DNA of 64,000 nucleotides from Metridium senile (Eukaryota; Cnidaria; Anthozoa; Actiniaria; Metridiidae): NCBI GenBank assembly GCA_949775045.1, contig OX459104.1, positions 310,001 to 374,000 of the forward strand, read 5' to 3'. Shown piece by piece: positions 13,175 to 25,372 of this stretch (position 1 is its first letter; each line of letters starts with the position of its first letter). The notes under the pieces were generated by a model. It saw only the letters and a program-made list of their open reading frames with translations, ran no database searches and was not told where the DNA came from. The position numbers and the translations under genes were made by a program.

Positions 13175-13441
13175 GTATACACCTATTTCAATTAACGTTG
13201 TCCATCTGGAATGGTTGATCTGAGACCGATAGGAATTGTGGGAGTTCATTCAATTCCAAATACACTGTTTTAATCACACTTGAATGGTGCTGAATTACAG
13301 ATAACAGTATTTCAGAAGTAAACATTAATATTCAAGAGTGATTATAATAGTGTATCTGCAGTTTAACGAGCTCCCACAATTCCTATCGGTCTCAGATCAA
13401 CCATTTCAGATGGACAACGTTAATTGAAATAGGTGTATATG
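13175..13441. mobile_element. Foldback/MITE element with about 70 bp arms
   Basis: The left arm, beginning TATACACCTATTTCAATTAA, is matched by the reverse complement at the right end, with very few mismatches. Inner imperfect arms extend the hairpin. It is related by its ends to the element at 13496-13798. Confidence 0.8.
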
Positions 13442-13495
13442 ACAGTTTATAAAGTAATGCATGAAATACTGCTTATTGTTGTACGGGATGTACCT

Positions 13496-13798
13496 ATATA
13501 CACCTATTTCAAACATCTTTGTCGCAATAAAGGCTACAGTCCTCACTCTGCAGTACGCAAAGGATGTCGGTATTTCTTCTTTTGTTATCGATTTATTCAT
13601 AGCATATTTTGGTTGTACGTGTTTGTGTTATATGAACATAACAAGTTATTGCAATGGTAGATAATTGAACAAATATTTCTTTAAAAAACGCGTAATAAAA
13701 TATACACATTCAGTTCATATTACCGACATTCTTTGCAGGCTTCAGTGTGTGGACTGTAGCTTTGGCTGCGACAACGATTGTTGAAATAGGTATATATG
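13496..13798. mobile_element. Second, diverged element with the same ends
   Basis: It starts TATACACCTATTTCAAAC and ends with the reverse complement of TATACCTATTTCAACAA. The inner arms share TTTGTCGCAA and GCTACAGTCC with mismatches. It has no credible coding capacity. Confidence 0.6.
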
Positions 13799-13799
13799 G

Positions 13800-14660
13800 A
13801 AGAGTATTTACTTTACTATACTGTCTGTCTTATATCTACATGAGCCTGTATTAGAACGAATCGAAAGCCTTATGATAGCAATCTTTAGACTAAGTACTTC
13901 AAACAAGTGACTTGAATCCGTGAAGTTTTCGCGTCATTATTCTTCCAATCCGCACGTGAAGCCTTGTATATCTTGCTTTACTCGCATCAAGTCAAATACC
14001 CAGAACCGTTTTCGTTTCACCATTATATAACCACAATAATTAGCTAAACAAGATATTCACTGCCTACATGTAAAACGATTCGGCGTCATCCTTGCTTCAC
14101 AGATCATCATTATCTTGTCATAGTGGCTATAATAGAGTCATCCTTGCTTCACAGATCATCATTATCTTGTCATGGTGGCTATAATAGAGTCATCCTTGCT
14201 TTACAGATCATCATTATCTTGTAATAGTGGCTATAATAGAGTTGTTTTAATTAACCCGTGAAACAAAGTGTAAAATAACATAACAACAAAAGAATTGAAC
14301 ACAATGAAAACAGCTCTACTAAAACCATATTATGCATGAAATATGAACAAACTAGTTTCTATTTAGCGGCTATTTATGCACAGCAGCAATTTGATTCTAT
14401 TTCACGGATATAGTGTTTGTGCTCTATTTCACAATAGCAATGTCATTTTATTTCGTGGATATAGTGTTTGCGCTCTAATGCACAGTAGCAATTTTATTTT
14501 ATTTCATGGATATAGTGTTTGCGTACTATTCCACAGTAGCAATTTTATTTTATTTCACGGATATAGTGTTTGCGTACTATTCCACAGTAGCAATTTTATT
14601 TTATTTCACGGATATAGTGTTTGTGCTCTGATCTATTCCACAGTAGCAATCCTTTTAGAA
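13800..14660. repeat. Intergenic sequence with short tandem repeats
   Basis: There are three copies of about 50 bp (core TCATCCTTGCTTCACAGATC) at 14085-14240, a partial M2 element, and four to five copies of a roughly 58 bp unit (core GATATAGTGTTTGCGTACTA) at 14380-14650. No gene is seen. Confidence 0.6.
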
Positions 14661-14905
14661 GCAAGGATGGCACAGTTGGTTAGTGTGCGGCGTTCAGTTC
14701 GAGAGGTTCCGAGTTCGATTCCCAGTGACCTCGCATCCTTGTTTCAACTTCTCTTCTTTCCGTGTAGCTTTAAGTAGCTTTAAATACCTGTAAAACGAAA
14801 CACTGATGGAGAGAGGGAAATAAAATGAGTGCACCGTCGGCTCTCTGGAAGATTAGCTTCGGCTAAATTGACTTCCGACGTAAAATACTATTCTTTATTT
14901 TTTTA
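14661..14905 (+). mobile_element. tRNA-derived SINE, complete copy
   Basis: The head contains a tRNA-like A box (GGCACAGTTGGTTAGTG) and B box (GAGTTCGATTCCC) spaced as in a tRNA gene. The body shares GTACCGTCGGCTCTCTGG-like and GACTTCCGACGTAAAATAC motifs with the interrupted copy at 18520-19650. It is not a functional tRNA because the stem and anticodon do not form a standard cloverleaf. Confidence 0.8.
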
Positions 14906-16743
14906 ATTTGATTCTATTTTATGGATATAGTGTTTTCGCTCTATTCCACAGCAGTAATTTTATTTCATGGATATAGTGTTTTTGCTCTAAGAGGGTAGTC
15001 GAGTTTCAGTAAGACTGACTTCATTCCATCATCATGATTGCTGATCATTACATCATTTTTGAATTAATTTTCTACAAGTCAGAGGGCGTTGTCGTGTAGA
15101 CCGGATCTAAATCACGCGGTGTCGTGTTCCGTTTAAACATCGAAAGAGTTTTCTACCGTTAGCTATAACCGCTAGTTCCTTGTTCAGTCTTCTAGTGTAT
15201 TTTAGGTTAATGTTCAGCTGGTTCTCAGAACTGTGGTTAATATAGAAACTGTCACACAACTGTCACTAATTCCCGCCAAAAACAGCGTGACACTTTAGCG
15301 CATGACACTATAGATAAACAAAACCATAGCATGTAACGAATACAAAATCAACATTTGTTTCCATCAATATTGGAATCTAATCCTTGTATGCGTTACTGTG
15401 ACTTGAATCGTGTGTCACGCTTTCCACAGTGAATCACACTTCTCTTAGTCACACAAATACGTCACACCAGTGAATCACGCAAATAAGTTACACCAAAGAG
15501 TCATGGCTAAAAGTCCAGCAGTAATTACTTTTAGAGATGAAATAAAACCAACCATATTAACAAGATAATATCCAAGAAAGATCCCTCAGGATATACTATT
15601 TTAAAACGTGTTTGAGCTGACGCGAGTTGACGTGCTTTCACGTTACTATGGTAACCCATTGTGCGGTTGATTTCCGAATCAGTTATTCAAAACCTCATCC
15701 AGAAATACGAATTATCTATTTAATAACATGTTTAAACATCTCCTTTAGTACAGAGTATCCCCACAGACTCGACTACAGCGAGAATTAAATTTTTGTACAT
15801 GAAAATTACTTCCGGTAAAAGTCAATCAGCCAATCACATCTCATCAAAGTAGATGTGACAGTAGATGTGACAGACCTTAGACTCGACATGGAACGGCTAT
15901 TATTGGCTATCTAGATGTAAATAATAATAGATATTTTACCTATACTGTAAGGGGTTCACTAGTTAGGTGATATTGAGTTATGGAAAATCCCCCTTGTTAT
16001 TTAGTACTTATGTTAAGTAATTGTTTACTTGTGGGCGAAAAATATCCTTGATTCTATAATATACATTAATTAACAACAGTTTATAGTCATCCTTATATTT
16101 GCACACATTTGAAACTAGGAAATGTAGATTGATTAGATGTACTTTTAGCAGAAAAACGTACACTCTGGCAAATAGAGTGGCTTCATATCATGCATATACC
16201 TTCAAACTGATAATTTGTTCATTTTGTGAATGCACTAGCTATAAGTATAAATCCCAATGCGATGTTTCAAGTTCGATAGAAAAGCAGTTAACTCGAGGAT
16301 ATCGTTCTTTATTTAAATAACTCGTGGATGAAAGTAATTGAACATTATATATTTTAAAAATTATTACCCAGTCTTCCTCTTTTTATCCTATCTGCAAAAT
16401 TATCGAACAGTACACAAGACTAAGATCTGTTTTATTAGTTTTCAGTTAAAAAATATTAATGACTTTGGCACACAGAGAAAGGAGAATAATGACAGTTTTC
16501 CGGAAGTATTGTTGATGATGTAATCTTCATCGCATCTGATTGGCTAATGATGGAAATCCCCTTCCTTTCCTTGTACTATATATATATATATATACAATCT
16601 AACGTCATTTAGAACTATTTATATAGGAAAAATGTGAATTAATTAACGATGTTAATATAAATGATGGCAGCGATGAGATCTGCCATTCCACAACTGATTG
16701 AGGTATTACTAACAGTGAACATTTCACTGGAGATATTTCGAGG
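14906..16743. other. Intergenic; no gene recognised
   Basis: The block at 15085-15240 (GGCGTTGTCGTGTAGACCGG onward) is repeated at 20308-20456, in the same order relative to a SINE copy, so a segment around the first peptide gene appears duplicated. A run of TA dinucleotides at 16578-16594 may serve as the TATA region of the peptide gene that follows. Confidence 0.5.
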
Positions 16744-17841
16744 ATGATCAAGGTAAGATATTGATATATTATAGTTGTTTTATTGTAAGATATAATGATT
16801 TCTTGTAGTTGTTTTATTGTTGTATCGATATCTTGTCTGCATGTATTTTTGGGTTAGTTTGGTATAACCTTGATTCATACTGTTAATACTTTATAAACTT
16901 TAATCGATCTTTATTCGTTGTTTTGAGATAGGATCGTCATTGATATATTGTTCGTGAACATCAGGCAAGGTTCCCACTGGTTCTTCTGTTAGTGATTTTT
17001 TTCTGTTCTGTACTTTTCAATATATGATTGTCGGTCGTTCTTCGTAACTCACACGGCAGGGCCTGGTACCCAATAACACTTCTCAGAGTGATTGTTCTTC
17101 TATTTGGTAACGCTGTTTCCTAAGAAGTCGCAAGCAGTCAGGATAAAGAATTTTATAATTAATTTCGTCCGTGTTTAAAATAAGGCATACTATATCTAAG
17201 GGGGGATAGGGTAGGGGTGGACTAGCTACTTCCTAAGGGGGAATAGGGTAGGGGTTGACTAGCTACTTCCTAAGGGGAATATAGGGTAGGGGTTGATTGG
17301 CTCCTATACCTAAGGGGGAATAGGGAAGGGGTTGACTAGCTACTTCCTAAGGGGGAATAGGGTAGTTTTTTTTTATTCTTGGGAGATGACAATAATCCGG
17401 CATTTCTCACCATCTTCTTTCTCTTTTCAGATCATTGTTATTGCTATAGTCGCGTGTTTATCCACGTGTATGCCACGCCCGCATGTGAAGAACGACACAG
17501 GGAACCCAATTGGAATGCTGAAAAGTGGCAGTAACAGTTCATTAAATGGAACAAGAGCATTTGGAAAACCAACTCCACCATCATCATCATCATCACCACC
17601 AGGACCAGCCATACTAGTTACCAGGCGTTCACGGTCGTCACGTACCAAGAGATGCAGCAGCAATCATGATCCATGCCGACCTTTGAAAGTTGTGGTTAAT
17701 AACAACAAGATAGAGGTCACGTGTCCTGTTAAACCAGATCAAACCTGTCTTGGCTGCGGCCTGAAGAACTATTGTAGACCACTAGTACGTACTGGTAACA
17801 ACACTGTCAGCCATGCTAGATGCGTGTGCTCTGACGTCTAA
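16744..17841 (+). CDS. Secreted cysteine-rich peptide precursor A (8 Cys, Ser-rich propeptide)
   Basis: There are two exons: 16744-16752 (ATG ATC AAG, then a GTAAGA donor) and 17431-17841 after a CTTTTCAG acceptor, phase 0. The product is about 139 aa. The intron splits the signal peptide (MIK/IIVIAIVACLSTC). A propeptide begins RPHV directly after it, contains Asn-x-Ser/Thr sites and a Pro/Ser stretch, and ends in a furin-like RTKR. The mature part has Cys spacing C-x6-C-x15-C-x7-C-x2-C-x5-C, then C-x-C at the end. I do not recognise the family; the terminal C-x-C and paired cysteines suggest a disulfide-knotted ligand or defence peptide, which is inference. The first exon rests on the paralogues; an alternative ATG lies further upstream (16661). 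Confidence 0.75.
17190..17370. repeat. G-rich minisatellite, about 46 bp unit, four copies
   Basis: Repeats of a unit with GGGGGAATAGGGTAGGGGTT and GACTAGCTACTTCCTAAG end about 60 bp before the acceptor of peptide gene A. The G runs could form quadruplexes. Confidence 0.75.
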
Positions 17842-17937
17842 TCTCTTGAATAGATACTTAGTAATAAGACTTTAAATAGTGCAACATAAACTAACAAACT
17901 GACTGTCAATGTATCAGTCAAAGTTAGTGAATGTTGC

Positions 17938-18068
17938 TGAACATTGATTATTTATTGGAATATTTATCAAGCTGTTATTAGGCTTGTATTGTAGAGGCTT
18001 TGTCTCATCAAATGTTAGACTCATGTTAGTCTGTAATAAAAATATATTTATTGAAAACACATTGACTT
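17938..18068 (+). promoter_or_regulatory. Conserved 3'UTR block of peptide gene A
   Basis: About 120 nt with nearly the same sequence as 24468-24592 downstream of peptide gene B, including GGCTTGTATTGTAGAGGC and a terminal AATAAA context. It is far more conserved than the coding regions of the two genes. Confidence 0.7.
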
Positions 18069-18072
18069 TAGT

Positions 18073-18519
18073 TTGTCTATCTATCTGCCTGTTTGACTAT
18101 CTGTCTGTACGTCTGTCTGTTCGTCTGTCTTTCTGTCCGTCTGTCTGTCTGTTCGTCTGTCTTTCTGTCCGTCTGTCTGTCTGTTCGTCCGTCCGTCCGT
18201 CTGTCTCTCTGTTCATCTATCTGTTCGTCTATCTGTTCGTCTGCCTGCATGTTCGGGTCTGTCTGTCTTTCTGTCCGTCTGTCTGTCTGTTCGTCCGGCT
18301 GTCTGTTCGTCTATCTGTTCGTCTATCTGTTCGTCTGTCTCTCCGTCTGTCTGTTCGTCTGCCTGCATGTTCAGGTCTGTCTGTTCGTCCGGCTGTCTGT
18401 TCGTCCGTCCGTCTGTCTCTCTGTTTGTCTATCTGTTCGTCTGTCTCTCCGTCTGTCTGTTCGTCTGTCTCTCCGTTTGTCTGTCCGTCTGCCTGTCTGT
18501 CTGTCCGTCTGTCTGTCTG
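18073..18519. repeat. CTGT microsatellite
   Basis: Interrupted CTGT/TCGT tetramers. The long cysteine/leucine/serine-rich frames here are repeat artefacts. Confidence 0.9.
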
Positions 18520-19650
18520 GCAAGGATTGCACAGTTGGTTAGTGCGCGGCGTTCTGTGCGAGAGGTCCCGAGTTCGATTCCCAGTGACCTCGCATCCTTT
18601 TTTCGACTTCTCTTCTTTCCGTGAAGCTTTAGGAGGCTCGAGTCAGTAATTTTCTTCTCACCCAGCGACGTTTGAAAGGCCGTAGTTCCCGCGTTCCCGC
18701 GAGATTTTTTAACACTTGTCTACATATAGAATAAAAAAGTTATTTTTAATAAACATTTTCACGCTTGGTTAGTCAGCGTGCGTTTCGTAAAAAAGCATGC
18801 AAATATGTATAACTCGAAGAAGGGGAAATAAAAACAAACCAGCCGCTGCAAAACGAAGGCAAATATACCCACGTTCAGAATTTTATTTGACCGCCTCAAA
18901 ATATTTCAATCGCTATAAAATTTAGAGGCGCACTTGAAAATATGGTGAACTTTTATAGCTAAAAAATAAAAAAAATCTATCAGATTTTTTCGTTAACGCG
19001 TGCTCAGCAGTAAAAATTAAAGTTTTGCACAAAAACTGACAAACTTTTGCCGACTTGTATCCTTTCCCAAAAAACATCCCGTGGACTAAATTTGTTGAAA
19101 TTCACAGACAATGTAGAAAAATGTCCTGTTAATACCTGGCTGAAAGGATTTTGATTTATCTCTTCAAAGTCCGTTGTTATCGGTAAATATTATAAAACAA
19201 TGAATTTTTGCTAGGAAAAAAATTGTCCCGTTTTTATTCAAAATCGGTGAGATGAATTTTTTCTTAAACTTTGCCAGATTGTTGACTTGGGTAATAGCTT
19301 TAAAGTAGGCTATGTGGTTTTAAAAGTTTAGGTCGATTTTTTCCCAAAATAGGCTACATAGAAATTAGGCGGCGTTATCATTTGTCGGCTAAAATATTAT
19401 CGATTTTATTAAAAATAACTTTTTTAAAAACTTTATTCTATATGTAGACAAGTATTAAAAAATCTTGTCAAAATACCCTCTGACGCGGGAACTACGGCCT
19501 TTCAAACGTCGCTGGGTGAGCGCGAAAATTACTGACTCGATGGAGAGAGAGAACCGAGTAAAATGAGCGTACCGTCGGCTCTCTGGAAGATCAGCTTCGG
19601 CTGAAGGGACTTCCGACGTAAAATACTATTATTTACTTTTTATTTTCTGC
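18520..19650 (+). mobile_element. tRNA-derived SINE split by a nested transposon
   Basis: The tRNA-like head (GGATTGCACAGTTGGTTAG, B box GAGTTCGATTCCC) occupies 18520-18637. The SINE tail (GACTTCCGACGTAAAATAC) resumes at about 19541 after the insertion. It is the same family as 14661-14905. Confidence 0.8.
18638..19540. mobile_element. Non-autonomous DNA transposon, about 0.9 kb, with about 115 bp inverted ends
   Basis: The left end runs TCGAGTCAGTAATTTTC then GACGTTTGAAAGGCCGTAG; the right end is its reverse complement, with one internal length difference. The interior has no coding frame. It sits inside a SINE, so it is the younger insertion. Confidence 0.8.
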
Positions 19651-20160
19651 CTGTTCGTCTGTCTCTCCGTTTGTCTGTCTGCCTGTTCGTCTGTCTCTCC
19701 GTTTGTCTGTCTGTCTGTTCGTCTGTCTCTCCGTTTGTCTGTCTGTCTGTTCGTCTGTCTCTCCGTTTGTCTGTCTGTCTGTCTGCCTGTCCGTCTGTCT
19801 ATCTGTTCGTCTGCCTGTTCAGGTCTGTCTGTCTGTCTGTTCGTCTGTCTCTCCGTTTGTCTGTCTGTCTGTTCGTCTGTCTCTCCGTTTGTCTGTCTGT
19901 CTGTCTGCCTGTCCGTCTGTCTGTCTGTTCGTCTGTCTCTCCGTTTGTCTGTCTGTCTGTTCGTCTGTCTCTCCGTTTGTCTGTCTGTCTGTTCGTCTGC
20001 ATGTTTCTCCGTTTCTCTGTCTGTCTGTTCGTGTGTCTCTCCGTTTGTCTGTCTGTCTGTCTGCCTGTCCGTCTGTCTATCTGTTCGTCTGTCTCTCCGT
20101 CTGTCTGTTCGTCTGCCTGTTCAGGTCTGACTGTCTGTCTGTTCGTTTGTATGCCTTGAT
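19650..20160. repeat. CTGT/CTCC microsatellite with higher-order repeat
   Basis: A longer period built from TTCGTCTGTCTCTCCGTTTG recurs about every 32 bp. The open frames here are artefacts of the tetramer repeat. Confidence 0.9.
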
Positions 20161-21264
20161 TTATTTGTCTATTAATTAATCATGAGTGTTTGTTATCAGT
20201 ATATTTTTCAATAAGCTGATATATGTTTTCTATTATGCTATCAGCTAATCCCGGTTTGTGCTATGTTCCCTTCATCACGCTCTGATCTACGATAAGGCAA
20301 ATAGTTTGGGCGTTGTCGTGTAGACCGGATCTAAATGGTGTCGTGTTCCGTTTAAACATCGAAAGAGTTTTCTACCTTTAGCTATAACCACTAGTTCCTT
20401 GTTCTTCTAGTGTATTTTAGGTTAATTTTCAGCTGGTTCTCAGAACTACTGTGATACATTTATATATATACAGCCTTTGTTTTCTGCCTTTGTTAGAGTG
20501 CTAACACTAGAGTGACGTCATTTAACCCGTGAAATAGATGTTAGACTAATACACCTTAGCAGTCTAGAATTCTATTGTTTTTTAAATGCCTTCACTCTAT
20601 ATCCATGGAATTAAATCAAATTGCTACTGTGTAATAGTTCTTATTTAGTGCTTGTTAGTCGCTATCAAAGACAAGTTAAGTAACGTTGTAATGAAGTATT
20701 TTCTTTTGTATTTGATGTTTCTGGTTGAGTGATACTGACTAAATAGTTACTGAATAGAAACTATTAGTAACAATTTTAATTTTATTTCATGGTTAAAGTG
20801 TTTTAGCTCTATTATAATATTTTAAAGTGAATTATTGCGTCATTGTGGATTGCATGACTGTACTTCTGTCAGACAAAAAAAACCTGTTACTGTGACGGAT
20901 CCAGAATGAACTATAGTCACGCAATCCACATTGACGTAATAATTCATCCATTCTACATCAACATATAGGGGGTAACTATCACTGTAAGCTAGATATTATA
21001 ATGATACTAGATTCCTAGTGGAATAAGACTACGGACACAGGGACTTCCAAATATAAACATTGTCTTGATCGAATGTCTCTATAAGTGCTTTCTTATAACT
21101 TATAGCACTATATAAACATTCGATCAAGACCACAATGTTTATACTTGTCCTTGTGTCCACAATGTTGTTCCACCAGGAATGGTTTCGTCAGTATTGTTTT
21201 TAATAACATTTTCTGCTTGTATATATATTTAGCATATTTCTCTTAGATTCTTACTAGCTCGTAG

Positions 21265-21382
21265 AGGGTGCAAACAATTAGTACTAAATAATGCTAATCA
21301 ACAATAGAAAACTAATAGAATTAGCATTAAATATCACTATTTAGTAGTATTTATGTTTCACGCTTTTAATGTTTGTACTCTA
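21265..21382. mobile_element. MITE family M1, degenerate copy
   Basis: It keeps the outer ends (GTGCAAACA and TGTTTGTACTCTA) and the inner ATTTAGTAGTATTTATG arm, but it is shorter and more diverged than the other copies. Confidence 0.6.
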
Positions 21383-21934
21383 ATATATAAATAAATAAAA
21401 TAGGTATCAGCAAATAGATATTTAATTTATTATACACTTTAAAATACAAATAGTCATATTAACCATGGCCTCCCTATAGTTACTCCTTTAAACTAGTAAG
21501 ATTATTATAGCCTGCCTATCAGTGTAGCCTATATATTATAGCCCACCAAAGCAGGGGGGTATGAGGAGTGAAAGAACGTCTGTTTTCTCAGACTACTATT
21601 ATTATTGTTTGCCTCTAGATAATTATTGTTAGTTTACCTCTACCAATAGTAGCCGTTTCAAGTCGAGTCTCAGGTCTGTTACATACATCCAACAACTTTT
21701 ACTTTCTGATTTATTCACTGATGGAATGTGATTATAATAACAGTCAGAAACTAGCGAAATACTTCCGGAAGTGACGTCATGTTGGCATGCTGACATTGTG
21801 CTTCCGTAAGGCCTTTTTGTTTGGTTTTACAACTATCGCTATTGGTGTTGTGCAAATTTCCATTAGCGCTAATGCAGGATAAAACTCTGTGGGATTTGTT
21901 TATATAGTCTTAATAACGGATTATTAATGATGAG

Positions 21935-22255
21935 TCTAAATGGAAACTAGCGAGTAAACTAGTATAGGCTGCGTCGGTGTTTGATATAAACGATAGGTAA
22001 TAGAATGAAATTTGTAACACCGTAAAAAATAGAAATAGTAACTAGCGAGTAAACTAGTATAGGCTGCGTCGATGTTTGATATGAACGATAGGTAATATAA
22101 TGAAATTTGTAACACCGTAAAAAATAGAAACTAGCGAGTAAACTAGTATAGGCTGCGTCGGTGTTTGATATAAGAGATAGGTAATATAGTAAAATTTGTA
22201 ACACCGTAAAAAATGTTGTCTTTACTTTACTGACGTTTCGAGCTTTAGCCCTTCG
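21935..22255. repeat. Dispersed repeat family R1, three tandem cores
   Basis: Three copies of the roughly 90 bp core (CTAGTATAGGCTGCGTCG, AACGATAGGTAATA) are followed by the AGCTTTAGCCCTTCGT end motif. Confidence 0.8.
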
Positions 22256-23197
22256 TTGGAATAAAATGATAAAGTTTGGTAACAAACAAACCCAAGTCAC
22301 TGAGCAGTGTAGCATGGGATGACGAAAACGTTGCACACGACGCCACGCGTCAGCTCGGGAACAAAGCAAAGTAATAAAGTGTTGCTGTTGGTTTGTTGGT
22401 CATTTTAAAAGATGCTGTATCCTGCGGTATTATGCCCGGAAGTGTTCTATTTAATATGGTTTTATGCCGTCCTTAACGTCCTTAAACTCCCATAGCTGAT
22501 TTCCGACGAACATTAGAATTTACTATATGTTGACGGCACAAATTCATAAAGTCTTTCTCTGCTATTTACACTGAATTGGTTTGCAGTTGCATTTAAATGG
22601 CTTTCTCAAATTTAAATGCCTTTTAAATTGGTTTCTCTGACACTCGATTGGTTTATTTAACATTGGTTTTTCTGTGGCTTTCTTCCTGCTCTGTTAATTA
22701 CCGGGGAGATAGTGTTCAAGCCTGATCACGACTACTCTAACGACGTATCCGTATAGTCCATATATGGCAAGTTGACATGTACCAATCATTAAGGGGCCAC
22801 CACGTAGCCTTTTGAAGTACTTATTCTCAGGGAAAAACCCTTATGTCAGCAATCTAGTGAGTTGACATTACGACCAAATGTGATTAGAAAGAGGAAAAAG
22901 AGCAAGATCATGCAACTGATGACAGCAACTAGAGAGACGTACAAACAACCATAATACTAGTGCAATGAACCCTACAGTCAAATTGTCCCTTTGTGATCAA
23001 GGTTTTCTGGCTGTGTAACGAACGAGAGCCAAGCTATCAAGACAGTGTTTCTGCTCGTTTTTTTGCCATGGTGCAATCATGTTTATGGGCTGGGCAAGAT
23101 TCCCCTCTTCTTACCACGTGTTACTAATAATAGTGAAATCACGTCAACAATGTTACAAATTCAGGAAATTACGTTACATACCGCTTAGAGGAGAGGG

Positions 23198-23205
23198 TAT
23201 ATAAT
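23198..23205 (+). promoter_or_regulatory. TATA box of peptide gene B
   Basis: TATATAAT lies 96 bp before the ATG. Peptide genes C and D have equivalent TATA motifs at similar distances. Confidence 0.6.
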
Positions 23206-23293
23206 CAACCATCAGGTTGAATAAGAGAATAGTAAAACCAACAGCGTTTACAATACCTCAAGTACTGGAGAAAAAGCAATCGATTGTATTCAA

Positions 23294-24242
23294 ATGATGG
23301 CAAATATTAAGGTTGGTACAGTGATAATAATATGTATTTTTCATTAATTCTTTTACACTGTATTCAGAAACTAATATTTGAACTAGGCTAATATTTATTA
23401 TTCAATATCATTTACCAATTAAGAGAAGCTAGAGGGGGAAATGTTCAGAAGAATCATGTGCTTTAAGGGTTTTTTTGACACTCTTCACTTGGAAACAAGT
23501 GCTGATCTCACAGTAGTTTCACATATCATATCATGTATACCTTCTTTTCATTTTCTTAATACTAAATCACTTCAAATCATTGAGCTTACGCAATATTTGC
23601 TACAAAATTTGTTCTTTCTTAGAAAACCATTTCTATAAATTATAAACTATTATATTATAAACTTCATTTTAAACAACCTGATGGTCAGTGTTGATCTTTG
23701 AACTGTACAAACTGTCTACTTTGGAGGGTAGGCTAAGAAAGATATTGTTATTGTAAAATGATATGTAGAAACTAACTCGTATTATCTTTCGCTTTCAGAT
23801 CATCATCTTTGTTGCTGTCATAGTCACGTGTATAACCACGTGTTTGTCACGCCCACACGTGAGAAAAGGTACAGGAAGCCCACTAATTGGACTTGAAATA
23901 TTAAAGAGAATTAATCGAACTTCGCTGAAACAACTCGGAAGTACAACAACTAAGTCACATATTCCATTATCATCATCATCGTCGTCATCATCATCGTCAT
24001 CATCATCGTCGTCGTCATCATCATCATCGTCAGCAGTGCCATGGTCTAGATCTAAGCGTTGCATCAAACAAGATCACCCATGTGTTATAAGCAAGACTAT
24101 TTTTGTTGTTAATGGAAAACAATACGTCACGCACAAGTGTCAACATGGCTTCCCAGCATGCAGTGGTTGTCAGGGAAGGATGTGTGGTCAAAAAAGATTT
24201 GTACAAGATCGGTTTATCTTGACGAAATGCACGTGTGCTTAA
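23294..24242 (+). CDS. Secreted cysteine-rich peptide precursor B (8 Cys, poly-Ser propeptide)
   Basis: The exons are 23294-23311 (MMANIK, GTTGGT donor) and 23799-24242 after CTTTCAG, phase 0, giving 153 aa. The signal peptide spans the intron (MMANIK/IIIFVAVIVTC). Then come RPHV, a Gly/Pro motif shared with precursor A, a run of about 21 Ser encoded by TCA/TCG (23968-24030) and a dibasic SKR site. The mature part has cysteines in the same order as A, with spacing C-x5/6-C-x16-C-x6-C-x2-C-x4-C and a terminal C-x-C (CTC). It is a clear paralogue of A. The Ser run is a microsatellite in coding DNA and is probably length-polymorphic. Function is unknown; a secreted ligand or antimicrobial/venom-like peptide are all possible. 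Confidence 0.78.
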
Positions 24243-24467
24243 TCCATCTAACCCTAAGGACAACAGATGCAAAATTTAAAATTGTAGCCTTGCACACAAG
24301 TATTACGTCACATCAAACGAAGGCGAAACCTAGCTTGTTGTCATGAAGACAGTAAAAGAAAGTAATATTGCGTGACAAGAACTAACGAGGAATGTCACGC
24401 AAGGACTGTAGTGTATAGAACTGATCGAATAATTTATCGATGTAAAGTAATATATCAATATTTATGT

Positions 24468-24592
24468 AACTATTTATTGGAATATTTATCAAGCTGTTAT
24501 TAGGCTTGTATTGTAGAGGCTTTGTCTCATCATATGTTAGACTCATGTTAGTCTGTAATAAAAATATATTTATTGAAAACACATTCACTAGT
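24468..24592 (+). promoter_or_regulatory. Conserved 3'UTR block of peptide gene B
   Basis: Nearly identical to 17938-18068 (TATTTATTGGAATATTTATC through GTCTGTAATAAAAATATA). It contains the probable poly(A) signal. Confidence 0.7.
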
Positions 24593-24915
24593 TACATAGT
24601 GTATTTTTTTAATATTTTTATTTAATGATAAACAGTACATCATTATGTACAAATAATAAATGCTGCACTTAGTACTGTATCCTAAATTGTGATGAGGAGA
24701 TTTGATCATGATACCTATAGCTACATAAACCTTGTGGCTTCCCATCAAATCGCCTCGCCAATATAACCATGTTTTAATACATAAAATGTAATTAGATATT
24801 TAAGATGGCAAAAATAAAATAAATAACAAATACCAAATAGATTTGTAGTCTATTGTTTACATTTAATAATTGCTGTTCTAATGACTGTCTCAGTAGATTT
24901 TTTATAGTGTATTAC

Positions 24916-25242
24916 TGTCTGTCTGTCTGTCTCTATCTGACTGTCTGTCACTATCTGACTGTCTGTCTGTCACTATCTGACTGTCTGTCTGTGTCTATCT
25001 GACTGTCTGTCTGACTCTATCTGACTGTCTGTCTGTCACTATCTGACATGTCTGTTTTTTTACTGTCTGTCGAACTTAGCTGTCTGTCTGTCTGTCTGTA
25101 TGTTCTTATGTCATGCAATGGCTGCGCTGTCAGTGTATCGAAGCTGTCTATCTGTCTGTATAACAAACTAACTGTCTGACTGTCTGTTTGTCTGTCTGAC
25201 TGTCTGTTTGTCGGTTCAGTCTTATGTCCATCCCGGCTGTCC

Positions 25243-25329
<87 letters not shown>

Positions 25330-25372
25330 CGGCCGGCCGGCCGTCCGTCCGTCTGTCTGTCTGTCTGTCTCA
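24916..25372. repeat. CTGT microsatellite
   Basis: It includes an almost pure (CTGT)n run at about 25239-25328, followed by a short CCGG/CCGT variant. Confidence 0.9.

Larger units (their letters stand above)
20161..23290. other. Intergenic; several inverted-repeat elements, no gene recognised
   Basis: Visible are a copy of the 15085 block (20308-20456), a hairpin at 20828-20947 (arms with GCGTCATTGTGGATTGC), a hairpin at 21033-21165 (arms with ACATTCGATCAAGAC), an M1 element at 21265-21382, and an R1 block at 21935-22255 with three tandem cores. Nothing coding is convincing. Confidence 0.6.

Noticed and set aside
14671..14745. Possible tRNA gene
   Set aside because: A and B boxes are present, but the acceptor and anticodon stems do not pair properly and the sequence recurs with an attached SINE body.
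18093..20179. Cys/Leu/Ser-rich frames resembling keratin-associated proteins
   Set aside because: They are translations of CTGT tetramer microsatellites.
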